Positions 50,651-62,404 of a DNA stretch of 64,000 nt are shown in pieces. Positions within the stretch are counted from its first letter, which is position 1. Every line of letters begins with the position of its first letter. A model generated the notes under the pieces. It did not search any database, was not told where the DNA came from, and worked only from the letters and a program-made list of their open reading frames with translations. Origin of the DNA: Adiantum capillus-veneris (taxonomy: Eukaryota; Streptophyta; Polypodiopsida; Polypodiales; Pteridaceae); assembly GCA_014529385.2 (NCBI GenBank), contig CM043957.1:90483160-90547159 (forward strand), written 5' to 3'. Position numbers and translations under genes: made by a program.

Positions 50651-53020
50651 ATGGCTCCACAAAGACGGCGGGCTAAACGCTCTCCATCACCCCCAAAACA
50701 GAGAAGACCATCGCATACTTCTCCACACCATACTTCAAAGAGGGATGACAAAAAGCAAGAGAAGAAAAAGGCGAGAAAGAGGACACCCTCTTCTCCATCT
50801 TCTTCATCCTCTTCCTCTTGTGAAAGTGATGGTGAAGACAAAGAAGATCAAGGAAAGAAAAAGGCGAGAAAGAGGTCACCCTCTTCTCCATCTTTCTCAA
50901 ATTCTTCATCTTCTGAAGAAAGTGATGGTGCAACCTTTGAACCATCAAAGAAAGAGGCCATAGGAAATCCTATGCCACGTGGAAGAGGTCGTCCAAGCTC
51001 AAGAAATTCAAAGAGGGAGGGAAGAGCATCTCTTTCCTTACCTATGATGGCACTTTTGGTGCTACGGACAAAGTCTTGGCCTTTATCCAACAGTTTGATG
51101 CGGCGTTCGGAGATGAGGGCTTCACGGAGTCCTCTAAGCTACGCCATGTAGCTATGCACTTTCAAAAGTCCGCCAGACAATGGTGGTCTAGCCTACGGGC
51201 CAACTGTGAAGCTCCACGAACATGGAAAGCTTTAAGCGCTGCTTTAAGCGCTTCCATTATGAAGCAGTTTTTGGCCACCGATGCCAAAGACAAATTACTC
51301 ACCGAATGGAAAAGCTTGAAGCTCTCTCCCTATGAATCCATCCACAAATATGTAGACAAATTTTGGGACCTACAACTCAAAGCCACTGTCTTCAAAAAGT
51401 TGGATTTTGGAGAGCAAAAGCAGCAATTTTGTGCGGGCATAACCGAAGAAATGGTGGAGTATGTCAACTCCCAAAGGCCACGCACCATATCGGCGGTAAT
51501 ACATCATACTATGGTGGCCTCTCGAATCAATTTCCAAACAGGGGCTAAGAGGAATTCTAAGCCCCCTGAAAACAAGGGTTCCAATGAGCCTAAGGGGAAG
51601 GACAATGTCCAAAAGTCTCTCAAGGGCAATTCCAACAAAGCTAAGGACAAGGGAGTTTGAAAAGGCAAAAATAAACTCTCTCCTGAAGAGCTTGAGCGTT
51701 ATCGCAAGGATAACCGGTGTTTCAAGTGTGGCGAGCAAGGGCATGTGTACCGCGCTTGTCCCCAAAAGAACAACCGCCATGATCCTCCTAGAGCTACCTT
51801 GGTTGAAATCCAAGAGGAGGAAACTCACCACAAAGGATCTCCTCTATGCCATGCTTGGGGAAAGGTAAGAGAACATGATGCTTTTATTCTCTTTGACCCC
51901 GGTTCTACTCATAATTTTTTATATCTATAGAGTTGGCCACCAAGCTAGGCATACAAGCCTACGAGATGGGAGATGTCCTACCCGCAGACGGTGCTTTCAA
52001 GGGGCAAGAAGCTTCAGTCACTCCCTTAATCGGGAAATTGAGTCTCCATGTCCAAAGCTATGTGGACGCAGAGGAAAACATTCCATAGTAGATATGCGGC
52101 GTTCGGAGATGAGGGCCATTTGGCAACCCTCTTCATTTCACAAATCTTCAAGTACCATGGCTTGCCAATGTCCATAGTGTTGGATAGAGATCCTAGAATG
52201 ATCAGTAATTTCTGGAAGGGTCTCTTTGAGAATTTAGGAACAAGGCTAAACTTCTCTTCGGCCTATCACCCGCAAACGGATGGCCAAAGTGAAATAGCTA
52301 ACCTAATAATTCTCGATCTACTAAAAGCCTATGTAACGGAAGTAGACCAAAGATCCCAATGGGAGAAGTACTTACCCTTAGTGGAGTATGCCTACAATAG
52401 CACTCTACACACTTCCACGGGAAAAGTACCTTTTGAGGTAATTGAGAGAAGATAAAAAAGTCCCTTGCTATTAAGGTACACAGGAAGATCTTTGCTGCAG
52501 ATGAGTATAGCCGAGACCTACAAGAATCTTTTCAAAAGATTAAGGATGCTATCTCTATCTCACAGCAAAGGCAAAAGGCTGCTGCTGACAAGCACAGAAG
52601 AGCCCAAGCCTTTAAAGAAAATGATTGGGTCTTACTCAAATTTCCCAAGGCTCGATTAAGGCACACGACGGGCAAGAATCCTACAGGACACCAAAAGTAC
52701 TATGCCAAGTTAGCAAAAAGGTACTATGGTCCCTTCCAGATTCTTAGGCCAATCAATGAGACGGCCTATCAACTCAAGTTGCCCAACCACTGGCTCATAC
52801 ACAATGCTTTCCATGTGAGCCTACTAAAGCCTTACAAAGGACAACCACCACAAGAACCAACAATTGAAGACCCACCGGAGATCGAGGACCAAGAAGAGGT
52901 GTTGTAGCCCGAGTCCTTCTCCAACATGAAGACAAGGTACTAAGAGGCGGTAAGACTATCCGACGACATCTTATTAAGTTTAAGAATTATCCTTTTAAAG
53001 ATGCTAGATGGATGCAAGGC
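50651..53020 (+). pseudogene. Gypsy chromovirus gag-protease-integrase with RT and RNase H deleted
   Basis: From ATG 50651: a basic, serine-rich gag N-terminus (MAPQRRRAKRSPSPPKQ, SSPSSSSSSSCESD). After a frameshift near 51020 comes the gag core (FIQQFDAAFGDEGF, QKSARQWWSSLRAN, HKYVDKFWDLQ). A TGA at 51658 is followed by the CCHC knuckle CFKCGEQGHVYRAC (51719-51760) and protease motif FDPGSTHNFL (about 51890-51921). The sequence then passes to the integrase core (HGLPMSIVLDRDP, SSAYHPQTDGQSEIAN, 52060-52455), a GPF/Y region ([32 protein letters not shown]) and a chromodomain (RGGKTIRRHLIKF, about 52945-53020). RT and RNase H are absent. A 23-bp gag sequence (51098-51120) recurs at 52094-52116 beside the integrase start. 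Confidence 0.9.
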
Positions 53021-53429
53021 ATATAATTAAAGGATAACCTAGACCTTGTCAATGGTTACAATGCTTCCCAAGAGTAAGCAAATGTACAAATGTTAAAAAT
53101 GAACAATTTTTTTGTCTTATAAGACTCTCTTTTTCTTTATTGTGCAAAAAAATGAAGTAGTATGCATGCTTAGATCAAGTTTGCGGAGATGACATCTCCC
53201 GAACACCAAGTAGAGCTTGTCATTCTACTATGGAAGATGATAGGACTAATGTGCAGACATGCTTGCGGCGAGCTTGTGGCAGCCCCAGGCTCTCAAGCGC
53301 CAAATGGACTAGTCATCCATTATCGAACGATGTCGTAGGGTAACATAGGGATCCTCTACCCGCTAGGAAAAAGGACTAATGAATATGCTTTATCTTCTCT
53401 ACCCCATAGTCAAGGACGACTATGATTTC

Positions 53430-53442
53430 AAGAGAGAGGTAA
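53430..53442 (+). other. Polypurine tract of the plus-strand Gypsy element
   Basis: AAGAGAGAGGTAA directly before the LTR start TGTCATAATAATC at 53443; the expected plus-strand primer site. Confidence 0.8.
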
Positions 53443-55045
53443 TGTCATAATAATCAATATCTAATTCTCCTAAATGATTTTCTCATGTTAAACTGATCAT
53501 TTAATATGGGGAAGTGCCGGGGGAGAAAAAGCTAGAATATTGGTTAAGTTAGCAGACTGGCCATAGTAGGGATCCAAAGGAGGGAAAATAGGGATCCAAA
53601 GGGGGGGCCATATGCAAAAGAGCTATGTGCACCAATGGGCTTAAAAGGCCCTAAGGTTCAGCCCATTAAGACTTCCAAAATGCTAAGGTTCCAAAATGCT
53701 AAGGTTCCAAAATTCAAAGGTTGTGTCCAAAGGTCAAACATTAGGGAAATTGGATGCTTTGTGTGTGCCCCAAAAGTCTTCATCCATCCCTACATAGGAG
53801 GGGACGAGCCTTGCAAGTAGGGGATGAGAGAGAAAATCACACACACACACACAAGCTCCCTTTACACAAAGGGAATGAGGGACACATGTCAGCTCCCTAG
53901 CCCAGATGCCCACAAGGTGTACTCAAATCCTATTGGATGGCCTTGGAGGTGGACCAATGAGAATTAGGCTAGAGTAAATATAGTTTAATTAATTTAAAAA
54001 CACTTAATAAAAGAACCAATGGGAATTAAGATCTCTAGAAGACTATTGGAGAGTCTCCCAAGGGGTCCAATGAGCATTCAGCAGCCCAATGGCTTGCATG
54101 ATTCCTATTGGCCAGGAGGCAAAGGGGTCCAATGAGAGTTTAGTTGCATTTATTAATTACCTAAGCTCTCACAAAAGGGGAAAGGGGGACACATGTCAGA
54201 AGGCTATCACTTATGCTGCTTAATTACCATTGGCTAAGCCTAGGGAGGTCCAATAGGATGCTAGCAAGAGCAAATAGCAAGAGGGGTCGACCAAGAGAGA
54301 GAGAGGGCTGATTTTTCAAAGGCATTATCACCTACACACTCACACTAGCTCATGTGTGGAGTAAGAAGACTCTCTCTCCTTCTCAAGCTTTAATGGAAAG
54401 CTTATCACCTACTCCAAGCTTGTGAGAAGGGAGGCCTACACCAACAACTCTTGGCTTTGTGATGGAAACCCAACCAAGAGCCAAGCTTCAATGCATGCTC
54501 ATCTCCTCTACCATGGTAATTACTAAGCTAAGCTATGCTAGTATGAGTGATTATGTGAGGAGATGTACATCTTTCTCGTAAGAATAATCCTTCTTCCTCT
54601 CAATCTACTCTCATACCCCGCTAGCTCTCACCATCTTTGAAGGTGTGTGAGGTCTTGGGTCTGAGACCATGAAGGAATTGATGTTGTGTTTGATAAGTGT
54701 TTTGCTTAGTGCATGAAGTTTCCACCTTCATTGCACTAGCTAGTATTGAAGGAAGACAAAGAATTGTATTGTAAACTGTCTCTCTTGATGGGAGAAACCA
54801 TAATACAAGGCCTTTTGGAGGGGGGACCGGCTCCATGTAAATCCGGTCCTCAACTGTTGTCAATAGCTTAATTTCTCTCTCTTTTGAAGTATTGTTCATG
54901 CTATCTAACTAGGTGTTATGCTTTTTGTTGCTCTCTCCACCCAAGAACTCTTGTTATTCTCATTAGGAATCTATTCTAATGAAATGCTCACTATGTTCAT
55001 GCTATTTTCCGCTACACACAAGCTTCTAGACCATTAAAAGTTACA
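53443..55045 (+). mobile_element. 3' LTR of the plus-strand Gypsy element (family LTR-A)
   Basis: TG...CA ends, about 1.60 kb, very like 36420-38022 (inverted) and 3323-4902. Preceded by a polypurine tract and a chromovirus integrase end, which ties the LTR-A family to a Gypsy chromovirus. The matching 5' LTR is missing; the element's left side meets the minus-strand pol remnant. Confidence 0.93.
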
Positions 55046-55177
55046 AAATGCTACTCCTATAAGGACAATCAATGCTATAAATCAAATAGCAGATCCTCTC
55101 AAGTTCAAATCTTATTCACAATTGTGAAATAATCATATCTCCCTATGAAAAGAAGAGAAATATTCCCAACACCCTTA

Positions 55178-55814
55178 GGGGAGTATACTCTCCCACACAC
55201 TCTCACACACCTCACACACACAGTCATTGTGCATTGTGCAAAGTGCAAGAGCTCCCTCTCCTTCTCCAAACAAGTAGAGGTTGAGAGCCTACACCAGCAC
55301 TCTTGGTTGTGGAGTGCAAATCCAACCAAGAGCCATGCTTAAATGCTTAAGCTTGCTATCTTCTCTATCTTGATTACTATGCTATTATGTATGCTAGCAA
55401 GAAGAGTGAGGATAAGTGAGGAAGTAATTCTTTCTCCTATGAAATGTTTCTTCTTCCTCTTCCCTAACCTCATTCCCTGCTAGCTTTCTCCACCTTTGAA
55501 GGTGTTTGAGGTCTTGGGACTGAGGCTTGGGATAGTTAAAGTTTTCACAAAGTTTATGTTATGCTTGTGATGCATAAAGCTTTCAATCTTCATTGCATCA
55601 CCTATGTCACAAGGAACACAAAGATTGTATTGTAACAAGTCTCTCTTAATGGGAGAAATCATAATACAAATCCTTGGAGGGGGGACCGACTCCACATAAT
55701 CTGGTCCTCAACTGTTGTCATGTTCTCTAAATTCTCTCTCTTGCAAAAGTATTGTTCATGCCAAGTTAACTAATTGCTATGTCTATGTTGTTATCTTCAA
55801 TTATGTTCACCCGC
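55178..55814 (+). repeat. Fragment of LTR-B, cut on both sides
   Basis: Matches the 3' part of the solo LTR at 40615-42223, from the GGGGAGTATACTC phrase to TTCACCCGC. It stops exactly where LTR-C begins; in the full copy the sequence continues with TATGCTCAC. Its hairpin is degraded (GGACCGA / CTGGTCC). Confidence 0.88.
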
Positions 55815-56130
55815 TGTTAACCCTCACGGCTCACGGACACCCTATCACCTACGACGGATGTTGTATTATTTACTTGGTAGAGTCAGGTACCGGGCTTGTC
55901 GGTCCAATAGGAAAAGGGTAAGAGTGATCGCTGATGAGAGACACACTCTAACTGGAACATTGAGGGGATTAATTGGCTAAGTGTGGGCGCCCAAGTGTGA
56001 ATGGGGTAAGATTATATAAAAGTCAACTAAACCTAAAATTCACTCATTGTCTCATTTGTGCAATTGAAGAGTGCTCTTGCTCCATCTCCATCTTCTTCTT
56101 CTTCATCTCCTCATGTGTGTGTGTGTATGC

Positions 56131-56198
<68 letters not shown>

Positions 56199-56431
56199 TC
56201 GAGCATTGCACCGGTACGACAACGGCGAGGCGGTTGAGCGCGGCATAGCGGCGGCTCCCTCTTCTTCGCGGCGAGGAATCTTCCAAGAAGCAAGCGTAGA
56301 GCGGTGAGTGACACACCATCGTCATCTTTGAGCTTACTAGTTTAGGCTTGTTGTGTGCTTGGAGACATTTGTGGCTCGCACACGGTGTATCGGCAAGTTC
56401 CTTGCATTCACACGTGCGACATACGCGCACA
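55815..56431 (+). mobile_element. 5' LTR (LTR-C) of a gag-pro retroelement
   Basis: Starts TGTTAACCC where the LTR-B fragment is interrupted and ends GCGCACA just before the primer site. It contains a TATA box TATATAAAAG at 56013-56022 and a (GA)n tract at 56132-56195. No second copy lies in the window, so the boundaries rest on the LTR-B junction, TG...CA ends and the PBS. Confidence 0.75.
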
Positions 56432-56435
56432 TTTT

Positions 56436-56453
56436 TGGCACCGCTGCCAGGGA
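56436..56453 (+). other. Primer binding site, tRNA-Asp type
   Basis: TGGCACCGCTGCCAGGGA differs from the common plant Athila/Tat-type site TGGCGCCGTTGCCGGGGA at three positions, all explicable as transitions. It lies 4 bases after the proposed LTR end. Confidence 0.8.
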
Positions 56454-57404
56454 ATGCGATACACTCGGCTTGAATGGCACTCTGTGCTTCTTTCGTGGTG
56501 CAATTTCAATTGTAGGAAGGGTAGGGAAGGAGTTTGTGTGTGTTGAGAAGAAGGAATTTGTGTTATACTGTGTATTTTTTTTGTTAATGGAGTTTTCAAT
56601 GGTACTATGTTTATTCTCTGTGTCTTAAGGTTGTTAGTTTTCTTTGTTAATGGAGTTTTCAAAGGTACTGTGTTTATTCTCTGTGTATTAAGGTTGTTAG
56701 TTTTTTGTGTAATGTAATGTATAGTAAGTAGGAAGCGGATATGTGAGAGCTAATAGGGTGTGTTAGTGTGTAGCAGTAGGTGTATTAGTTAGAAGTAAGT
56801 AGATAGAGTGTGTGTGTGCTCTTGCGTAGGCCGCAGCGATCTTATCCTTTAAAAATTTTAAAAATTATAAAAAAATTAAAAATTTAAAGGTAGGACCGAG
56901 ATTGGGAATATCTCCCAGACCCAAGCCCAAGCTCACGCTCAGGCCTAGGCCTCAGTCGCCTTTTAAAATTACGAATTTTAGCTTCACAAGTAGCTAAAAA
57001 TCGATTTTTTGAGGACCAACGAAACTTCAGATGCCCGAAAATTGTGTTGTAAAGCACACAGCGATCCTCTAAGTGATATGCTCGTTTCAAGCTATCACAC
57101 ACTTTAATAAAAAAAATCAAACATTAAAAAACATTAAAAACGTAAAAAACACGAGTGAAAACGGACGCTTAAAAAAGGTAAGCGGTTAAACTTCGAGGTT
57201 ATTCGCCGACACTTGTAGGGTGCCAAAGGCACATGCATCTACGCTCTGGTCGTGTGCTAGAGACGGAGCAACTAGAGAGAATTTCGACTTACGCGAGTTC
57301 TCAATATCCACCTACTTTAGTTTTCGAGCCCTCGACGGGACCCAAGGTAGTACAAACCAAGACCGAAGATAGCAGCTAGTGACTCTTCCTCTGACTACGA
57401 CGTC
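56454..57404 (+). other. Leader of the gag-pro element
   Basis: Non-coding. A 63-bp tandem pair starts at 56581 and 56644 (TTGTTAATGGAGTTTTCAA, then ATTCTCTGTGT). 56850-56885 is A/T-only; 56920-56960 has CCCAAGCC and GGCCTAGGCC repeats. Confidence 0.6.
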
Positions 57405-60400
57405 ATGGAGGGTTTCGCAATGCCTAATCCCGATAGCTCAAGCCAAGACATGCATGCCATGGGCCCGCGGTCCTGGCCGAGCGTGCTTAGCCGCCTGAAG
57501 GAAACCTTTAGTAGAGCCACTGGCTCCGAACATGGAGCTAATGATGTAAATGAGGGGGGTGGGGAACTAAATTCTCCATTCGTGACCAACGTAGACCCTA
57601 TACCGTTAGAGAATGTGCACGTGAATACTTCATTCACTGCACCTCCGGACTCTTTAGAGTTATTTTCCTCCGAGGTCATATTACCTGATGGTAGAAGCCT
57701 TGCCGAAGAGCAAGAGGTTGAGCGATATATCCTTGCAGCGAGGGAAAAGGAAGTCGAGAGCTTGTACATAAGGCGGAGCAACGAAGAGAGTTAAAAGTGA
57801 AAGCCCCTATGTCAAATCCTTGCTAAGAGAGCAATCGAGTGCTCCTGACTTAGCAACCGCTAAGGGCCAACCCCTAGAAAGCAACATTGCATCTAGCTCA
57901 AAGGACACCCCTAGCACCTCAATCCTAGATGGAGTGTTCCTAAATGAGAACTGGGAGTATGAACTACAAACGAAAACTGTGACTTACCTATACACAGGTC
58001 ACACCTATCACCTGGATTGGTTAGATGTCCTACAATCCACAATGGGCGCTACTAGTGTGGAGGATCAACAACAAAGAGTTTGTGAGGTCATCCATAGGGT
58101 CATTGAGTTAGAGAGACAGAACAAGGGGATCAACATGCCTTCAACGGGTCTCATGAGATTCTTGGATACAGGAAAGGCTAAACAACCGACCTTATCGCGA
58201 ATGGAGACTCCCTCGGTAAGTCCGATGGATCCTCCATATGTTGTTTCTCCAGGGGTTTCGGTGCAATCTAAGCCCACAAGTGATAGCTTCACCTTTCCAA
58301 GTCTAGCTCATCTTTCCCTTGATGACACCACTGCTATCATGCCTACCCCAATGATGGGCATGTCGAGAAACACGCCATGGACCTCATTTGTTAGTAAAGC
58401 ACCGCTACATGGTAGCTCAATGCCTGCAACAGTACCTACAAGTGTGTACCAATCGTATACACCCATGGGTCCTCGTACTCATGTAGTCCCTACCCCTCCC
58501 ATTGTTTCAACTACCTATGCTCCACAACCACAACACCCAAGTTCTTATTTCCATGGGACTATACCGGCTAGCATTAGCATGTCACATCCGACGTCTGATA
58601 TGCCTAGGGCCACACATATGAACTTTGGACCACCACATGGCACAACATCGTACCCAATGTGGAACCCAAGGGCTTCCTATGCGCCAAGCAGGATGCCAAT
58701 ACCTACTCCACACGTAGTCTCTGGAGCACCTCCACCCATGGTGCCTGCTCACTTAGGTGACTTGGCAACATTTGCTCAAGCTATCGGTCGATCTATTGCT
58801 GAGAATATGCGTAACGCGCCTGATAGAGAGCCTAGAAGTAAGGCAGTACAAATAGCCAAGCTCACACAAAAATTTAGTGGAGACGGGGATGTGAGAAAGC
58901 ATATCGAAGTGTTTGAACAAATATGCGATTCTCTAGGAGAACACAATGACCTACATAAGAGAAATGCTTTAAGCCTAACCTGAAGTGGAAAGGCTGGGGA
59001 TTGGTATAGAACCCTAAGGGTGGAAGAAAAAACGAATTACCCTAATCTTAGGACACTGTTCTTGAAAGAATACATACGAGAGGGAGTGCTTTGGGGTGTA
59101 GCCTCTCAGCTCCAGAAAGCCCAACGAGAGGAAGGAGAGTCGGTGAGAGACTTTATAAGTCGCTTGAAGCATTTGAATTCTTGTTGTAATCCAAATGAAT
59201 GCTTCAACAATAACCAATTGCTCGTTAGATTCATTCGGGGATTATGACATGAGGATATCTACAATGGCCTAGTCATTAGAGGTATCACCACTTGGGAAGC
59301 AGTCACCACCAATGCGATCCAATTGGAGGATAATTTAATGATTCAAGGAGAAAGAGTGTTTGTTGAACCTAAATCTATTAGCTCGCAAGCATCGGGGCAT
59401 CAACCAATGACCCTAAATCCTATTGCTAAGGAGCCAAAGATATTTGAGATGACTTTAGCAGATCTCACCAAGGCTATTCAAGAGAGTCTTAGAGACAATC
59501 GTGCTCCGCAAAACAATCATATGTATCCAAGAAGGGGGAAACAATGGTGCTCAGTATGCTATGGACCGCATAGTACCAGTGAATGCCCTACTTTTAGAGT
59601 AAAATTCAATGGGAACTGCAATGCATGTGGGAGGTATGGTCATCAAGCTAAGGATTGCATAGTATTTAAGCGCGCGATGGCCAATAGACCAACCTTAGCA
59701 TGGACAGACACACCTCGAGTTCCTGCATTGATGCCGGCCCCACCTCTTGAACAAACATCACAACATATGGTCCCTAGGGCCCAAAATGTTGTTCAAACAA
59801 CACCTTTACCACCTCCAGTGCTAGGACCACAACCACCACATCCGAGAATCACTTCTTTGAATCAAGTGGGTTGTGAGTCATCTATTGCTTGTTTGGAAGG
59901 CTGTGAGGAAGATATAGATCCTAATATTGCCTATGGGATGGATGTGCTTGAAGAAAGTCCACAATACTACATGGAGGACTATTGGGGACAAGTCAAACCT
60001 GTATATCAAGTAGCTGCTATTGCGGCAAGAGGCCAAAATATCAATTACACTTCTAAGAGACCACCTCTTCAATGCTATGAGTGTGGAGGTCCGCATCGTG
60101 TAGCCGAGTGTCCTATTAGGCTACAAAAGAACGCCACACTAATGCAAACTAGTCAAGCAAGCACGTCTGCAATGCCAATACTCATGTGTAATCGATGTGG
60201 CGTAGATCATTTGATTGCCCAATGTCCAAATAATCCAAATGCACCGAAGATCACGCCATTAAACTTGATTGAAGTTACGAACAAGCCATCACCAAGTACA
60301 CTTGTGGTACCAATAAACATACTCACACGATCGATGCTCCAAAAACAAAATTATATTCTTGAGGAAAGAGACACGGCATCAATTGCCTAATCTCAGAAAA

Positions 60401-62013
60401 AGGAGAAAACACAAAGAAAGAGATCGCAAAAAGCAGCGAAGTCAGACCCCAGTTCAAAGACCAACATAGGGATTGGTGACGACCTTGTATATATGAACGA
60501 CGCTGAAGAGGATTATGATTCAGGTGAAACCATGGAGACCAAAACGAGCACGAAGATAGAAACCAACAAGGAAGATCTTCATGAGCCACAATGGCAAGGA
60601 TCCAAGAAGAAGATAGGAACTTATCCAAACCCTACAGAGGAGATTGAGCGAGTCAAGCAATTAAGGAGTTTGGTAGAAGATACCCAAAGGGATCTAGAAC
60701 CAGCACCTAGGCAGATCCAAATTACAGACACCATGTTCCCTACGCAACAACAACCTCACCAAGTCCATAGACCCTTAGCCATACCTAGTGTCATCCAAGA
60801 AGAAAGTGACTTAAAGTCATGGGAAAGTGGGTGTACTCAATTCTTGATAGAAAGAATGTTTACAGAGGGACTACTTGATCCTATCGAAGAAATGGAGATC
60901 CCATCTTTCCCACGTCAAGGGACTCATGGCCAAAAGGTGCCGTTAAACATTGCTAAATTGATGGATTTCATGTCTTCAAAAGTTAGAACCACCATCATGT
61001 CCAAACTATATAAAGGCCCTGAGCTAGTCTCAGCTCTTCGATCCTTCCTCAATGGAGAACTAAAGTTTGGGCTACCACAATTTGCACAGATGGATGGAGT
61101 TGGGGAGATGCCAATAGAGGAGGAACACTTAGATCCACAACCCAACCTAAATGAGAACCGTGTTATAGAAATACCTGTTAACAAGTTGGGACAATACTTT
61201 GAGGGTGATGAATCCAATGCGACCATACCAATCACTACTAAGGGATTAACTGTGAAGGGAATCCTTGATGGTGGCGCTGGGGTTAGCATTGTGACTAAAA
61301 ATTGCTGGGAAGCTATGGGAAGACCTCACCTTGCGACCACAACCATAGTAGTGAAGATGGATAATGGGTCTATTGTTAAACCTATTGGGATGCTAGAAGA
61401 TCTCAAGATCAAGGTCTTTGGACATAAAATAAGAGTTACCTTCATTGTTATGGATTTCTCCAAGCACACTATGACATCGGAGGTGATCTTAGGACCTCCT
61501 TTCATGAGGGAAGCAAAAATGGTGCATGACTGGTCTAAAAACCATGTCTACTTGCAGTTCCAAGATTCTATCATTTGAGTGGATCTTGTGATGAATCGAG
61601 CACATCCTCTAGGAAACAGGTTTATAATTGATCATAGATTTGACACCACAGTTCACTCAGCCCCATTGCAGTATTGTTACACGTGTAAAGAGGACACTGA
61701 TGTTTGGGAAGATTCTTGTTATATGGATGTACTACCTGGGACGACTGAGTCGGACAATCTGGATTGGGTCCACCTAGCAACAACCATAGACACTTGGGGA
61801 AATGGGGGAACAACCTGGATAATACCTGAGGGGGATGAAATGCCCGTACCCTTAAATATGCTACAAGCAATGCATATAGCTTCCGACAAGAATCATCATA
61901 ATATAACGAAGAAAACATACAGGTGGGTCCCTAAAGCTTCTTTAGCGACCATAGCTAGTGCTAAAAGACAGGAGCCTTGTAAGAAACGTCCCACTCGCCT
62001 CAAAAAATTGTAA
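57405..62013 (+). pseudogene. Large gag-protease polyprotein with four zinc knuckles
   Basis: One reading frame runs from 57820 to 62013, joined by a 1-nt frameshift near 57770 to the N-terminal frame starting at ATG 57405. It is broken only by TGA 58981, TGA 59245, TAA 60388 and TGA 61576. Order: acidic N-terminus; Pro/Thr/Ser/Met-rich linker (58200-58740); gag core (KFSGDGDVRKHIEVFEQI, FISRLKHLN, RFIRGL); zinc knuckles CSVCYGPHSTSEC (59548), CNACGRYGHQAKDC (59620), CYECGGPHRVAEC (60074) and CNRCGVDHLIAQC (60187); and a retropepsin-like domain near 61230-61550 with ILDGGAGVSIV. The protease has DGGA rather than DTG or DSG. Three of the four stops look like CGA to TGA. No RT, RNase H or integrase follows within the window. 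Confidence 0.85.
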
Positions 62014-62404
62014 GAAAACGTGGCGGTGGATTCCCAAAAAACTATTGAAAGCCCAAGGCTACTATCAAGGAAATGATCAAATCTGGGTGCCCAAACATAG
62101 ATTGTGTTCTTCCTTGTCACCTGACCCATGTGAGCCCAATCCCGTAGCTCCAAAACGAATCAACAATCGCGGAAAGAAAAAAATAACAGAATGCTACACA
62201 CCTGCTCCAGAGCTAGTTTGGGTACCGAAGAAAGAACGATTTGTTCCACCTAGCTCAGGAAGGGGGGAGTCCCATGAAGCTTCTAGCTCCTCAGGTAATG
62301 CATCCATAGAGGTAAAAGCTTCTCCACAGCCTCCACATACAATAGTGGACCTCCATAAAGCTACAAAGAAATCCACACCTCCCAGTGTTCAAGAATCACC
62401 TTGA
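61900..62404 (+). pseudogene. C-terminal extension with repeated WVPK motifs
   Basis: After the protease, the polypeptide (61579-62013, then a +1/-1 shifted frame to TGA 62402-62404) carries four short motifs, YRWVPKASL (W codon 61924), WRWIPKKLL (62027), QIWVPKHRL (62084) and LVWVPKKERF (62218), in a basic, proline-rich context. The tail is Ser/Pro-rich. I do not recognise the domain; similar WVPK phrases occur in some plant retroelement gag regions, but a role is unknown. Confidence 0.55.

Noticed and set aside
57405-62013. Selenocysteine or stop-codon readthrough in the gag-pro ORF
   Set aside because: Land plants do not use selenocysteine, and the TGA and TAA codons fit C-to-T decay at CGA and CAA. 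Kept only as a remote alternative.
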